DNA from: an uncultured Anaerococcus sp.
GTDB lineage: Bacteria; Bacillota_A; Clostridia; Tissierellales; Peptoniphilaceae
NCBI GenBank assembly: GCA_945916625.1
Contig: CAMEGY010000063.1
Coordinates: 1 to 6,153, forward strand
Reading direction: 5' to 3'
Length of the DNA stretch: 6,153 nucleotides
In this document: piece after piece, positions 1 to 6,153 of the stretch
Layout of the letters: the number at the start of each line of letters is the position of its first letter
Numbering within the stretch: position 1 is the first letter of the stretch
Made by a program: the position numbers and the translations under genes
Notes under the pieces: model-generated
What the model saw: the letters and a program-made list of their open reading frames with translations, nothing else
What the model was told of the DNA's origin: nothing
Databases searched by the model: none

Positions 1-29
1 TCTTTCCCTACACGACGCTCTTCCGATCT
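1..29 (+). other. Illumina TruSeq read-1 adapter (sequencing artefact)
   Basis: The first 29 bases match, with no mismatch that I can find, the 3' part of the standard Illumina TruSeq universal/read-1 primer: it contains CCCTACACGACGCTC and ends in CTTCCGATCT, where an insert would begin. Genomic sequence starts at base 30. This is synthetic DNA left at a contig end, so the cut in rnc here is an assembly edge and not a biological truncation. The adapter is open in the rnc frame and translates as SFPTRRSSDL, with the last Leu codon sharing one genomic base. That peptide is a known signature of adapter contamination in protein databases. Confidence 0.97.
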
Positions 30-207
30 AAATAAGAAAAATCTTGCCTACGAACTTATCAAGGAAGAAGGACCAGAACACGATAAGACCTTTACCATGC
101 AAGTTGTCTTAGGCAAAAATATCTTAGGGCAAGGAATTGGCAAAAATAAAAAGACAGCAGAACAAATGGCCGCCAAGGCTGCATGTGAGCAAATAAGCCA
201 TGAATAG
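30..207 (+). CDS. rnc: Ribonuclease III, C-terminal fragment (dsRNA-binding domain)
   Basis: This is the last 58 codons of ribonuclease III, the endonuclease that cuts double-stranded RNA in rRNA precursors and some mRNAs. Only the double-stranded-RNA-binding domain is present. The start of the visible part reads LAYELIKEEGPEHDKTFTMQ, which is the end of the first helix followed by the conserved GPxHxxxF loop and first strand. After it come the glycine-rich strand (GQGIGKNKK) and the Lys-rich RNA-contacting second helix (KKTAEQMAAKAA). The stop is TAG at 205-207. The catalytic domain lies upstream and is lost, because the sequence runs into adapter at base 29. The next gene starts inside the last codons (8-nt overlap), suggesting translational coupling. 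The order rnc then smc fits Bacillota. Identity is from recognised dsRBD motifs plus this context; another dsRBD protein is very unlikely here. Confidence 0.93.
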
Positions 208-1270
208 ACAAATAATCCCTATATTTATACCATTTTTAGGATGTCCTCATGATTGTGCCTTTTGTAACCAAGTTAAGATTACAAATTACAAGGACAGGGC
301 AGATGAAGAAACAATAATAAAACAAATAGAAGACTATTTATCATACTTCAAGGATAAGGACTCTAAGAAAGAAATTGCCTTTTATGGTGGTTCTTTCACA
401 GGACTTCCTGAACAAACCATGCTATCATATTTAGATATAGCTAATGATTATAAGGAGAAGGGTATTATTGATAGAATCAGACTTTCAACGAGGCCTGATT
501 ATATAAATAATTCCATTCTAGATTACCTAAAAGACTACCAGGTAGATACAATTGAGTTAGGTATCCAGTCCTTTGACCAAGAGGTCCTTGATGCCAATGA
601 AAGAGGTCATTTAATCACTGATAGCCAAAGGGCATCTGAGCTCATAAAGGAATATGGTTTTACCCTAGGCCATCAAATAATGCCAGGTTTATATAAGGAT
701 ACCAGGGAAAAAATTATAAAAACTGCTATAAAATCAGCAAATATAGGCCCAGATATAGCAAGAATATATCCAACACTCGTAATTAAGGATACAAAATTAG
801 AAAGATTATATAATCAAGGTCATTATGAACCTTTAAGTTTGGATGAAGCTGTTCAAATTTCAGCCGAAATTCTTATGATTTATGACTATAAAAATATAAA
901 TGTGATAAGGATTGGTCTTCAACCTACAGAAAATATCAACGAAGGAAAAGACGTAGTAGCAGGTCCTTTCCATCCAGCTACAAGACAGCTTGTAGAATCA
1001 TACGTTTATAGGATTTACCTTGAAGATTTGATTGATAAGTACAAGATTAAAGATGAAATTACTATACACACAAGTGGAAGGGAAATTTCTCTAATGGCTG
1101 GAAATAAGAAGGTAAACAAGAAATATTTTTATGACAAATACAAGATAAAAATGTCTTTTGTAGAAGATGACAAATTTTATCTAGAAAATTTTGGTAAAAA
1201 TTACAAGCTTGACCTTAAAAACTTTATCAATTCATATGTAGAAGAAAAGTACGGTGGTGATTTAAATTAG
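200..1270 (+). CDS. Elp3-like radical SAM protein without acetyltransferase domain
   Basis: A 356-residue radical SAM protein related to the catalytic half of Elongator protein 3 (COG1243-type, from memory). The cluster-binding motif is near the N-terminus: C15-x3-C19-x2-C22, the canonical CxxxCxxC spacing that holds a 4Fe-4S cluster and cleaves S-adenosylmethionine. SAM-binding GGSFT is at 63-67. Further family-like blocks are STRPDYI (96-102), ELGIQSFD (119-126), QIMPGLY (159-165), RIYPTLVI (188-195), IGLQP (238-242) and GPFHPA plus RQLVES (255-267). Eukaryotic and archaeal Elp3 is about 550 residues and ends in a GNAT acetyltransferase domain; this protein ends about 90 residues after RQLVES, so that domain is absent. 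The ATG at 200 is supported because the Cys motif sits about 15 residues in, as in relatives. Its ribosome binding site is weak, and the 8-nt overlap with rnc suggests coupling. It also overlaps smc. Its substrate is not known to me; tRNA modification is a guess from Elp3. Confidence 0.88.
   Translation: MNRQIIPIFIPFLGCPHDCAFCNQVKITNYKDRADEETIIKQIEDYLSYFKDKDSKKEIAFYGGSFTGLPEQTMLSYLDIANDYKEKGIIDRIRLSTRPDYINNSILDYLKDYQVDTIELGIQSFDQEVLDANERGHLITDSQRASELIKEYGFTLGHQIMPGLYKDTREKIIKTAIKSANIGPDIARIYPTLVIKDTKLERLYNQGHYEPLSLDEAVQISAEILMIYDYKNINVIRIGLQPTENINEGKDVVAGPFHPATRQLVESYVYRIYLEDLIDKYKIKDEITIHTSGREISLMAGNKKVNKKYFYDKYKIKMSFVEDDKFYLENFGKNYKLDLKNFINSYVEEKYGGDLN
1253..1260 (+). promoter_or_regulatory. 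Shine-Dalgarno that places the smc start at ATT 1266
   Basis: GGTGGTGA differs at one base from the ideal GGAGGTGA, and 9 of 11 bases match over 1251-1261. The gap from the GGTGG core (1253-1257) to the ATT at 1266 is 8 nt, which is optimal. The site lies inside the last codons of the radical SAM gene. It supports initiation at 1266, where no standard start codon exists. Confidence 0.7.
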
Positions 1271-4200
1271 ACTAGAAAGCATAGATCTAAAAGGATTTAA
1301 GTCCTTTGCAGAAAAAACAACAATAAAATTTGATAGTCAGATAACTGCTGTAGTAGGTCCAAATGGATCGGGGAAGTCTAATATTTCTGATGCTGTAAGG
1401 TGGGTTCTAGGAGAACAATCTGTAAAAAGTCTCCGTGGTGCCAATATGAAAGATGTAATCTTCACAGGTGCCAAAAGCTCTATGAACATTGCAGAAGTTA
1501 CCCTTACTTTCTCTAACGAAGATAAAAAACTAGACCTTGACTACGATAAGGTTGCAATAACTAGGAGAATCTATAGGTCGGGTGAAAATGAATATAAGAT
1601 AAACAACAAAAGAGTCAGACTTAAAGATATAAGGGAATTATTTTTTGATACCGGAGTAGGCAAAGAAGGCTATTCAATCATAGGTCAAGGAAGGATTGAC
1701 GAAATAATCATGTCCTCTCCAAAAGATAGAAGGGCAATCTTTGAAGAAGCAGCCGGTATTTCTAAACATAAATTTAGGCGTGATGAGGCAAATAAAAAAT
1801 TAGAATCTGTAAATGATGACCTAGAAATTATCGAAAAAGAATTAGAATATAAGAAAAAAGATTTTAATCTTATAAAATCCTACAAGGATAATTTTCTAAA
1901 GCATAAAAATCTTACAGAAGAGATCAATCAAAAGTCTTATTTTTATCTCAAAAATAAATCATACGATCTGATTAAAAGGAGGGATAGGATAGTTTTTGAG
2001 ATTAGTGAAATGGATGAAAATCTTCTTAATCTCAAGGCTCAAAATAAGGAAATAAGCGAAAAATTAAGTCCTTTTAAAAAGAATTACGAAAAAGAAAAGG
2101 CTAAACTTGACAGGCTTATTAATGAATACAATTCTTATGAGAAAAATATAGAAAAAAATGAATCAAGCCTAAAATTAAATGACCAAAAGCTAGATTATGA
2201 CATAAAAGATAAAGAAAGAATTGAAGAAGTTTTAGCAAGTCTTGCAACTAATCTAGAAAAAGAAAGCAAAAATCTTAATGAAAATGATGCTAAGAATGAA
2301 GGTCTTCTTGAATCTATAAATGCCTTTGAAAAAGATTTGCTAGAAAAGAAAGAAAAACGAAAAGAATTAGAAGAAGAGATCAAGGTCATCAGTGCTGAAT
2401 TAGAAAAAGAAAAAGATTTAGAAAGTGAAATAAAATCCAAAATTTTAGACTACCAAGTTTTTGAGCAGTCAAGGGCAATAATAGACGAAAAACGAAAAAA
2501 AGACCTTGAAGAAAAAAGATTTAGATTAGAAAAACTAGATCAAGAAATTTCTTCTATAAAATCCACTTTTTCTAATCTTTCCGGGAAGAAATCTTCCATA
2601 GCTAGTGAAGTTGAAAAGCTAAAGAGTGAGATATCGACCATGGCAGACGAAATTAACTTCATAAGGCAAAAGCTAGAGAAAGATCAAAATACCCTTACGA
2701 ACATAAAGTTAGATATGAAGTCCCTGCTTTCTGATTATAAGATTGAAAAAAACCTCTTAGAAAATAACCAGGGATATTTTTACCCTGTCCAAGATTTCCT
2801 AAAGAAGAGCAAAATAAACGGTCTTGGAGGATTTTATCTAGACACATTGGCCAACCTGATTTCTGTAAGAGAAGGTTATGAAGATATAATTGATAACCTT
2901 ATGGGAGCTGGCCTTCAAAATATAGTCACAAAAACCAAAGAGGATACCAGAGAGCTTATAAATTTTGTAAATAGAGAAAAACTCGGCAGACTTACATTTT
3001 TACCAATTGATTCCATAAAATCTTTTATGAAAGAAAGGCCTCATGAGCCAGAAGTTATTGCCATGGCCTATGAGTTAGTTGGCTATGAAGAAAGCCTATC
3101 AGGAATAGTAGGACATTTTTTAGGATCGACTGTAGTTGTAAAAGATATAGATGATGCAATTAGCCTTTCTAAAAAAATAAAGGGATACAGGATTATAAGT
3201 TTAAATTTAGACATCATAAATACCTGGGGTTCCATGGTTGCGGGCACTAACAAAAACAAAAGAACCAATACCAATATCCTAAATAGAAAGAAGAAACTGC
3301 TAGATTTAGAAAAGTCAATTCAAAAGCTAAATATCAAAAAAACTGACTTTGAAAAATCAATCTATGAGTCTGAAAAAATCCTAACTGAAAGAAAAGAAAA
3401 ACTTACAGGATTTAAAAATGATTTTGAAGAAAAAGCAAATAGTCTTGCTAAGATTTCCAGTGAATTAGAAAGAACGAGTCTAAAACTAGATTCCCTTAAG
3501 CAAAATAGAAAAGACCTCGATGGAAGTAGCCTTGACTATGAAGAAGGTCAGATAGACTTAGACATAGATAAATTAAAAGAAGAAGAAAAAGCCTTATCTA
3601 TTAGAATCGATGAGAAGACTAAGCTTATAAAAGAGAAAGAAAATCTTAACGCAAGCCTTAGAGATGATATAATTGGCCTTACAAATAAGATAGAAATATC
3701 TCAAAGAGATAAAAGTCTTATCCAAAATACCTTGGCAAATACAAGGACCAATATAGAAGATATAAGGTCTAACCAAAATATTCAGACTAAGCTTTTAAGA
3801 AAAATAAAGGAAGAGATAGAAAATTCTAATAAGGAAAAAGGAAACTTAATCAAATCTGTCGAGCTTTTCTCTAAAGAAAAAGACGGGTTAGAGACAGAAA
3901 TCTCAAAGCTAAGGGCAAATATAAAGTCTAAGGAAGAAGAAAATATCAAGCTAATTAATGCAAACGAAGACCTTGAAGAAAAGATAAGAGACCTTGAGAT
4001 GAAAAGGGTCAAACTATCCTATAAGCTTGATTCTGCTAATGAAAATTACAAAAACTTAGAAGATGAGGTTAGCCCATATATAAGCATGAGACTTGATGAT
4101 TTGAGAGAAAAATATAAGGATAGTGAAAACATAAATCCAACAAAGGCAGACCTTATAGATATACAAAAAAAGATCAATGAAGTAGGGTTTTTTACAGATA

Positions 4201-4778
4201 CTGCCCTCGAAGACTTTGATACAATTGATAAAGAGCTTAAGTTTATAAATGAGCAAGTAAATGATTTAAGAGGATCAAAAGCTGACATAGAAAAGATGAT
4301 AGTAAGGCTTGAAAAGGAGATGAAGGACGAGTTTTCCAAAAACTTTGCCATCATAAATCAAAACTTTACCAAAATATTCAAAATTTTATTTATGGGTGGA
4401 GATGCAAGACTTATTTTAGATAGTGAAGATTTCCTAACAGCAGGAGTAGAAATAGAGGCAAAACCACCTAGCAAGTCCCTTAAGTCAATCTCACTTTTAT
4501 CAGGAGGAGAAAAAGCCCTTACAGCTGTAGCCCTACTATTTGCAATCTTTGAGCAAAACCCAGCCCCATTTTCTATCTTAGATGAGATAGATGCTGCCCT
4601 TGACGAATCTAATATCAAAAGATATATAGACTACCTAAAGGGTCTATCAGATAAGACTCAATTTATAATGATAACCCACAGGCAAACAACAATGCAACTT
4701 GCTGAAAAAATCCACGGTGTTACGATAGATGATGAAGGTATGTCAAAGCTTTATTCTATAGGCTTTGAATCAAATTGA
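1266..4778 (+). CDS. smc: Chromosome partition protein SMC (ATT start)
   Basis: Full-length SMC, 1170 residues: the ATPase of the bacterial condensin complex that, with ScpA and ScpB, compacts and helps segregate the chromosome. The N-terminal head has KGFKSF (9-14), Walker A GPNGSGKS (31-38), SLRG (55-58) and the Q-loop region IGQGRID (Q141). A long Lys/Glu-rich coiled coil follows (about 165-500), then the hinge (about 503-661, from GYFYPV to GSMVAGT), then the returning coiled coil to about 1010. The C-terminal head has signature LSGGEK (1078-1083), Walker B ending ILDE (D1106, E1107), D-loop LDE (1112-1114) and ITHR (H1138). The start is ATT at 1266: TAA at 1263 closes the frame just upstream, and no ATG, GTG, TTG or CTG occurs before the P-loop. 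Starting at ATG 1446 would delete 60 residues including Walker A. Length matches the family. It overlaps the radical SAM gene by 5 nt. Identity is certain; the start codon is strongly inferred. Confidence 0.96.
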   Translation: MRLESIDLKGFKSFAEKTTIKFDSQITAVVGPNGSGKSNISDAVRWVLGEQSVKSLRGANMKDVIFTGAKSSMNIAEVTLTFSNEDKKLDLDYDKVAITRRIYRSGENEYKINNKRVRLKDIRELFFDTGVGKEGYSIIGQGRIDEIIMSSPKDRRAIFEEAAGISKHKFRRDEANKKLESVNDDLEIIEKELEYKKKDFNLIKSYKDNFLKHKNLTEEINQKSYFYLKNKSYDLIKRRDRIVFEISEMDENLLNLKAQNKEISEKLSPFKKNYEKEKAKLDRLINEYNSYEKNIEKNESSLKLNDQKLDYDIKDKERIEEVLASLATNLEKESKNLNENDAKNEGLLESINAFEKDLLEKKEKRKELEEEIKVISAELEKEKDLESEIKSKILDYQVFEQSRAIIDEKRKKDLEEKRFRLEKLDQEISSIKSTFSNLSGKKSSIASEVEKLKSEISTMADEINFIRQKLEKDQNTLTNIKLDMKSLLSDYKIEKNLLENNQGYFYPVQDFLKKSKINGLGGFYLDTLANLISVREGYEDIIDNLMGAGLQNIVTKTKEDTRELINFVNREKLGRLTFLPIDSIKSFMKERPHEPEVIAMAYELVGYEESLSGIVGHFLGSTVVVKDIDDAISLSKKIKGYRIISLNLDIINTWGSMVAGTNKNKRTNTNILNRKKKLLDLEKSIQKLNIKKTDFEKSIYESEKILTERKEKLTGFKNDFEEKANSLAKISSELERTSLKLDSLKQNRKDLDGSSLDYEEGQIDLDIDKLKEEEKALSIRIDEKTKLIKEKENLNASLRDDIIGLTNKIEISQRDKSLIQNTLANTRTNIEDIRSNQNIQTKLLRKIKEEIENSNKEKGNLIKSVELFSKEKDGLETEISKLRANIKSKEEENIKLINANEDLEEKIRDLEMKRVKLSYKLDSANENYKNLEDEVSPYISMRLDDLREKYKDSENINPTKADLIDIQKKINEVGFFTDTALEDFDTIDKELKFINEQVNDLRGSKADIEKMIVRLEKEMKDEFSKNFAIINQNFTKIFKILFMGGDARLILDSEDFLTAGVEIEAKPPSKSLKSISLLSGGEKALTAVALLFAIFEQNPAPFSILDEIDAALDESNIKRYIDYLKGLSDKTQFIMITHRQTTMQLAEKIHGVTIDDEGMSKLYSIGFESN

Positions 4779-4802
4779 ATAAAGGGCTAAAAACAGTAAA
4801 AT
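4775..4802 (+). promoter_or_regulatory. Possible sigma-A-type promoter for def-fmt
   Basis: TTGAAT (4775-4780; 4 of 6 to TTGACA) and TAAAAT (4797-4802; 5 of 6 to TATAAT) are separated by 16 nt, at the very end of smc and in the gap before def. Placement suits a separate transcript for def and fmt. The region is so AT-rich that such matches arise by chance, and there is no extended -10 TG. No terminator is seen after smc, so def-fmt may also be read through from upstream. Confidence 0.35.
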
Positions 4803-4841
4803 AATTAGGATAAGAAAGAATAAATTGCAGGATAAATTCTA

Positions 4842-4856
4842 GGCAAAGTATTTGCC
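4842..4856 (+). repeat. Perfect inverted repeat in the def leader
   Basis: GGCAAA (4842-4847), a 3-nt loop GTA, and TTTGCC (4851-4856) form a perfect 6-bp stem, with only four A's and then GGAGG of the def ribosome binding site after it. There is no T-run after the stem, so it is not an intrinsic terminator. It may be an RNA hairpin affecting def translation or message stability, or a small palindromic protein-binding site, or it may be chance. The symmetry is plainly visible; any role is inference. Confidence 0.4.
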
Positions 4857-4859
4857 AAA

Positions 4860-4865
4860 AGGAGG
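4860..4865 (+). promoter_or_regulatory. Strong Shine-Dalgarno for def
   Basis: AGGAGG, preceded by a further A-run, sits 4 nt before ATG 4870, slightly closer than usual. It decides the def start: the in-frame TTG at 4852 lies upstream of this site, within the inverted repeat, and would put the Shine-Dalgarno inside the coding region. Confidence 0.8.
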
Positions 4866-4869
4866 AAGT

Positions 4870-5358
4870 ATGGCAATTAGAAATATAAGGATTGATGGCG
4901 ATCCAATTTTAAGAAAAATCTCTAGAGAAGTAGGAGAAGTTAATGATAGAATTAGACTTCTTTTAGATGATATGGCAGAGACCATGTATGATGCAGATGG
5001 TGTTGGACTTGCTGCCCCTCAAGTAGGTATATTAAGAAGGGTAATAGTAGTTGACCCTAGAGATGGTGAAACAGGTCTTGTTAAACTTGTTAACCCAGAA
5101 ATAATTGAAAAAGACGGAGAGCAAATAGGTATAGAAGGTTGTCTTTCAATACCAGAATTTAATGCGACAGTAAAAAGACCAGAACACGTGAAAGTAAAAT
5201 ATCTAGACGAAAATGGAGAGGAAAAGATTTGGGATGCCCATGGTTTTCCAGCAGTTATCTTATGCCATGAAATCGACCACTTAGACGGTGTTTTGTTTAA
5301 GGATAAGTATATAGAAGAATATAAAGCTAGTGATTTAGCAGAGGCCAATAATGATTAA
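4870..5358 (+). CDS. def: Peptide deformylase
   Basis: A 162-residue peptide deformylase, the cytoplasmic metalloenzyme that removes the formyl group from the N-terminal methionine of new proteins. All three family motifs are intact: GVGLAAPQ (44-51), EGCLS (89-93) and HEIDH (133-137). These give metal ligands Cys91, His133 and His137, with Glu134 as the catalytic base, one residue off the E. coli numbering. The N-terminus MAIRNIRIDGDPILRK is typical of the family. The ATG at 4870 follows a strong Shine-Dalgarno; an upstream TTG (4852) would add six residues (MPKGGS) that are simply the translated ribosome binding site. The length is near the E. coli enzyme and fits the compact bacterial type. 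fmt starts 8 nt before its stop, so the two are likely co-translated. The 91-nt gap from smc may hold its own promoter. Confidence 0.96.
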   Translation: MAIRNIRIDGDPILRKISREVGEVNDRIRLLLDDMAETMYDADGVGLAAPQVGILRRVIVVDPRDGETGLVKLVNPEIIEKDGEQIGIEGCLSIPEFNATVKRPEHVKVKYLDENGEEKIWDAHGFPAVILCHEIDHLDGVLFKDKYIEEYKASDLAEANND

Positions 5359-6153
5359 TATTTGTTTTATGGGTAATCCAAAGTTTGCTTTGCAGACTTT
5401 GGATGTTCTTTATAAGGATGAAAATATAAATTTAAAGCTGGTTGTTTCAGGCAAAGATAAGAGAAGATCTAGGAATAAATTCAGCCCAACTCCTGTCAAA
5501 AAATACGCAGAAGATAATAATATTAGGGTTGAGACTCCAGATTCAGTAAATACAGAAGAATTTGTTAAGATGCTAAAAGAACTAGAGATTGACTACATTG
5601 TAGTAGTTGCCTTTGGTCAGCTAATCAAAAAAGTCCTTTTAGATAGCTTTGAAGATAGGATTATAAATCTTCATCCTTCACTCCTTCCCCTATATAGGGG
5701 AGCAAGTCCAATGCAGTTTACACTCCTAAATGGGGATAAAAAGACTGCAGCAACTGCTATGCTGATAGAAAAAGGGATGGATAGTGGAGATATCTTAGTT
5801 TCAAAAGAAATGGATATAGACCCAAGCGATGACTATTTTGATCTAGAAGAAAAGCTAGGTGATCTAGGCGCACAAGCTATCAGAGAGGCAATCCTAAACT
5901 ACGATGAAGTTTATAAAAATAGGATAGTTCAGGATGATGATAAAGCGACCTATTGTACAAAAATTGATAAGGAAATGGGTAGGATTGATTGGAATAAAAC
6001 AAGCGAAGAAATCCTAAACCAAATAAGAGCTCTAGTAGCCTATCCTGTAGCCTTTTTTGACTACAAAGGCCAAAATGCAAAGGTCTATAAGGCAAGCCTT
6101 GCAGATAATAAAGGAAAGCCAGGCCAAATCCTAGCAGCCAACAAAAAAGACAA
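5351..6153 (+). CDS. fmt: Methionyl-tRNA formyltransferase, 3' end cut by window
   Basis: The first 267 codons of methionyl-tRNA formyltransferase, which transfers a formyl group from 10-formyltetrahydrofolate to initiator Met-tRNA. The start MINICFMGNPKFA matches the family's first strand and the GTPxFA loop, with Asn for Thr and Lys for Asp. The catalytic set is in place at exactly the E. coli numbers: Asn106, His108 (INLHPSLLP) and Asp144 (GMDSGD). The folate-site block SLLPLYRG (110-117) has Leu where Arg is common at 114. The tRNA-facing loop SGKDKRRSRNKFSPTPVK (33-50) lacks the frequent PDKPAGRG form but is strongly basic. The C-terminal OB-fold domain begins after about residue 205 (IDWNKTSEEI, RALVAYP) and is incomplete; the full protein should be near 310 residues. 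GAGG (5341-5344) lies 6 nt before ATG 5351. It overlaps def by 8 nt, the classic deformylase-formyltransferase pair. The frame is open to the last base, with no damage seen. Confidence 0.96.
   Translation, partial: MINICFMGNPKFALQTLDVLYKDENINLKLVVSGKDKRRSRNKFSPTPVKKYAEDNNIRVETPDSVNTEEFVKMLKELEIDYIVVVAFGQLIKKVLLDSFEDRIINLHPSLLPLYRGASPMQFTLLNGDKKTAATAMLIEKGMDSGDILVSKEMDIDPSDDYFDLEEKLGDLGAQAIREAILNYDEVYKNRIVQDDDKATYCTKIDKEMGRIDWNKTSEEILNQIRALVAYPVAFFDYKGQNAKVYKASLADNKGKPGQILAANKKD

Noticed and set aside
1446..4778. smc starting at the first ATG, 1446
   Set aside because: It would remove the first 60 residues, including the Walker A P-loop GPNGSGKS, which is encoded intact in the same frame from 1266 with a good ribosome binding site.
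1446..4778. Long A-rich, Lys/Glu-rich stretch as low-complexity repeat or novel filament protein
   Set aside because: The heads and hinge identify SMC; the bias is the normal coiled-coil arms in an AT-rich genome.
4842..4865. Inverted repeat as a rho-independent terminator
   Set aside because: The stem is short and not GC-rich, and it is followed by AAAAGGAGG rather than a T-run.
4852..4869. TTG at 4852 as the def start
   Set aside because: The extra residues MPKGGS are the translated Shine-Dalgarno, and the ATG at 4870 gives the typical deformylase N-terminus.
2195..5348. Minus-strand open frames opposite smc and def (for example 4046-4354 and 5019-5348)
   Set aside because: They are Ser/Phe/Leu-rich mirror images of Lys/Glu-rich coding sequence, with no recognisable domains or independent ribosome binding sites, opposite clearly real genes.
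5880..6095. Minus-strand open frame opposite fmt
   Set aside because: The plus strand carries an intact formyltransferase with all catalytic residues; the opposite peptide has no recognisable features.
1..6153. CRISPR array, mobile element, tRNA/rRNA or a novel gene system
   Set aside because: No spaced direct repeats, terminal inverted repeats, transposase motifs or RNA gene signatures were seen; nearly every base is in a recognised housekeeping gene.

Overview
This is an AT-rich window of dense, all-plus-strand bacterial housekeeping genes. The gene content (rnc, radical-SAM gene, smc, then def and fmt), the strong AGGAGG-type ribosome binding sites, the heavy AGA/AGG/ATA codon use and the Lys/Glu/Ile-rich proteins point to a low-G+C member of the Bacillota. 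My best guess is an anaerobic coccus of the Anaerococcus/Peptoniphilus group, but that is from general sequence feel and is not proven.

Layout. Bases 1-29 are not genomic: they match the 3' part of the Illumina TruSeq read-1 adapter, so the window begins at a contig end with untrimmed adapter. From 30 to 207 is the C-terminal end of ribonuclease III (double-stranded-RNA-binding domain). An Elp3-like radical SAM gene (200-1270) overlaps it by 8 nt. The smc gene (1266-4778) overlaps the radical SAM gene by 5 nt and appears to start on the rare initiation codon ATT. The first ATG in the smc frame (1446) lies after the ATP-binding P-loop and cannot be the real start. A 91-nt gap (4779-4869) holds a possible promoter and a small perfect hairpin just before a strong Shine-Dalgarno. 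Peptide deformylase (def, 4870-5358) follows, and methionyl-tRNA formyltransferase (fmt, 5351 onward, cut by the window end) overlaps it by 8 nt.

How the genes work together. rnc, the radical SAM gene and smc form one tightly packed, probably translationally coupled unit (RNA processing, an unassigned radical-SAM activity, chromosome condensation). def and fmt form a second coupled pair: Fmt formylates Met-tRNAi for initiation and Def removes the formyl group from new proteins. No terminator is visible between the two units, so read-through from smc is possible.

I see no mobile element, CRISPR array, RNA gene or novel defence-type system. The most useful observations are the adapter that reads in frame into rnc, the ATT start of smc, the GNAT-less Elp3-like protein, and the structured def leader.
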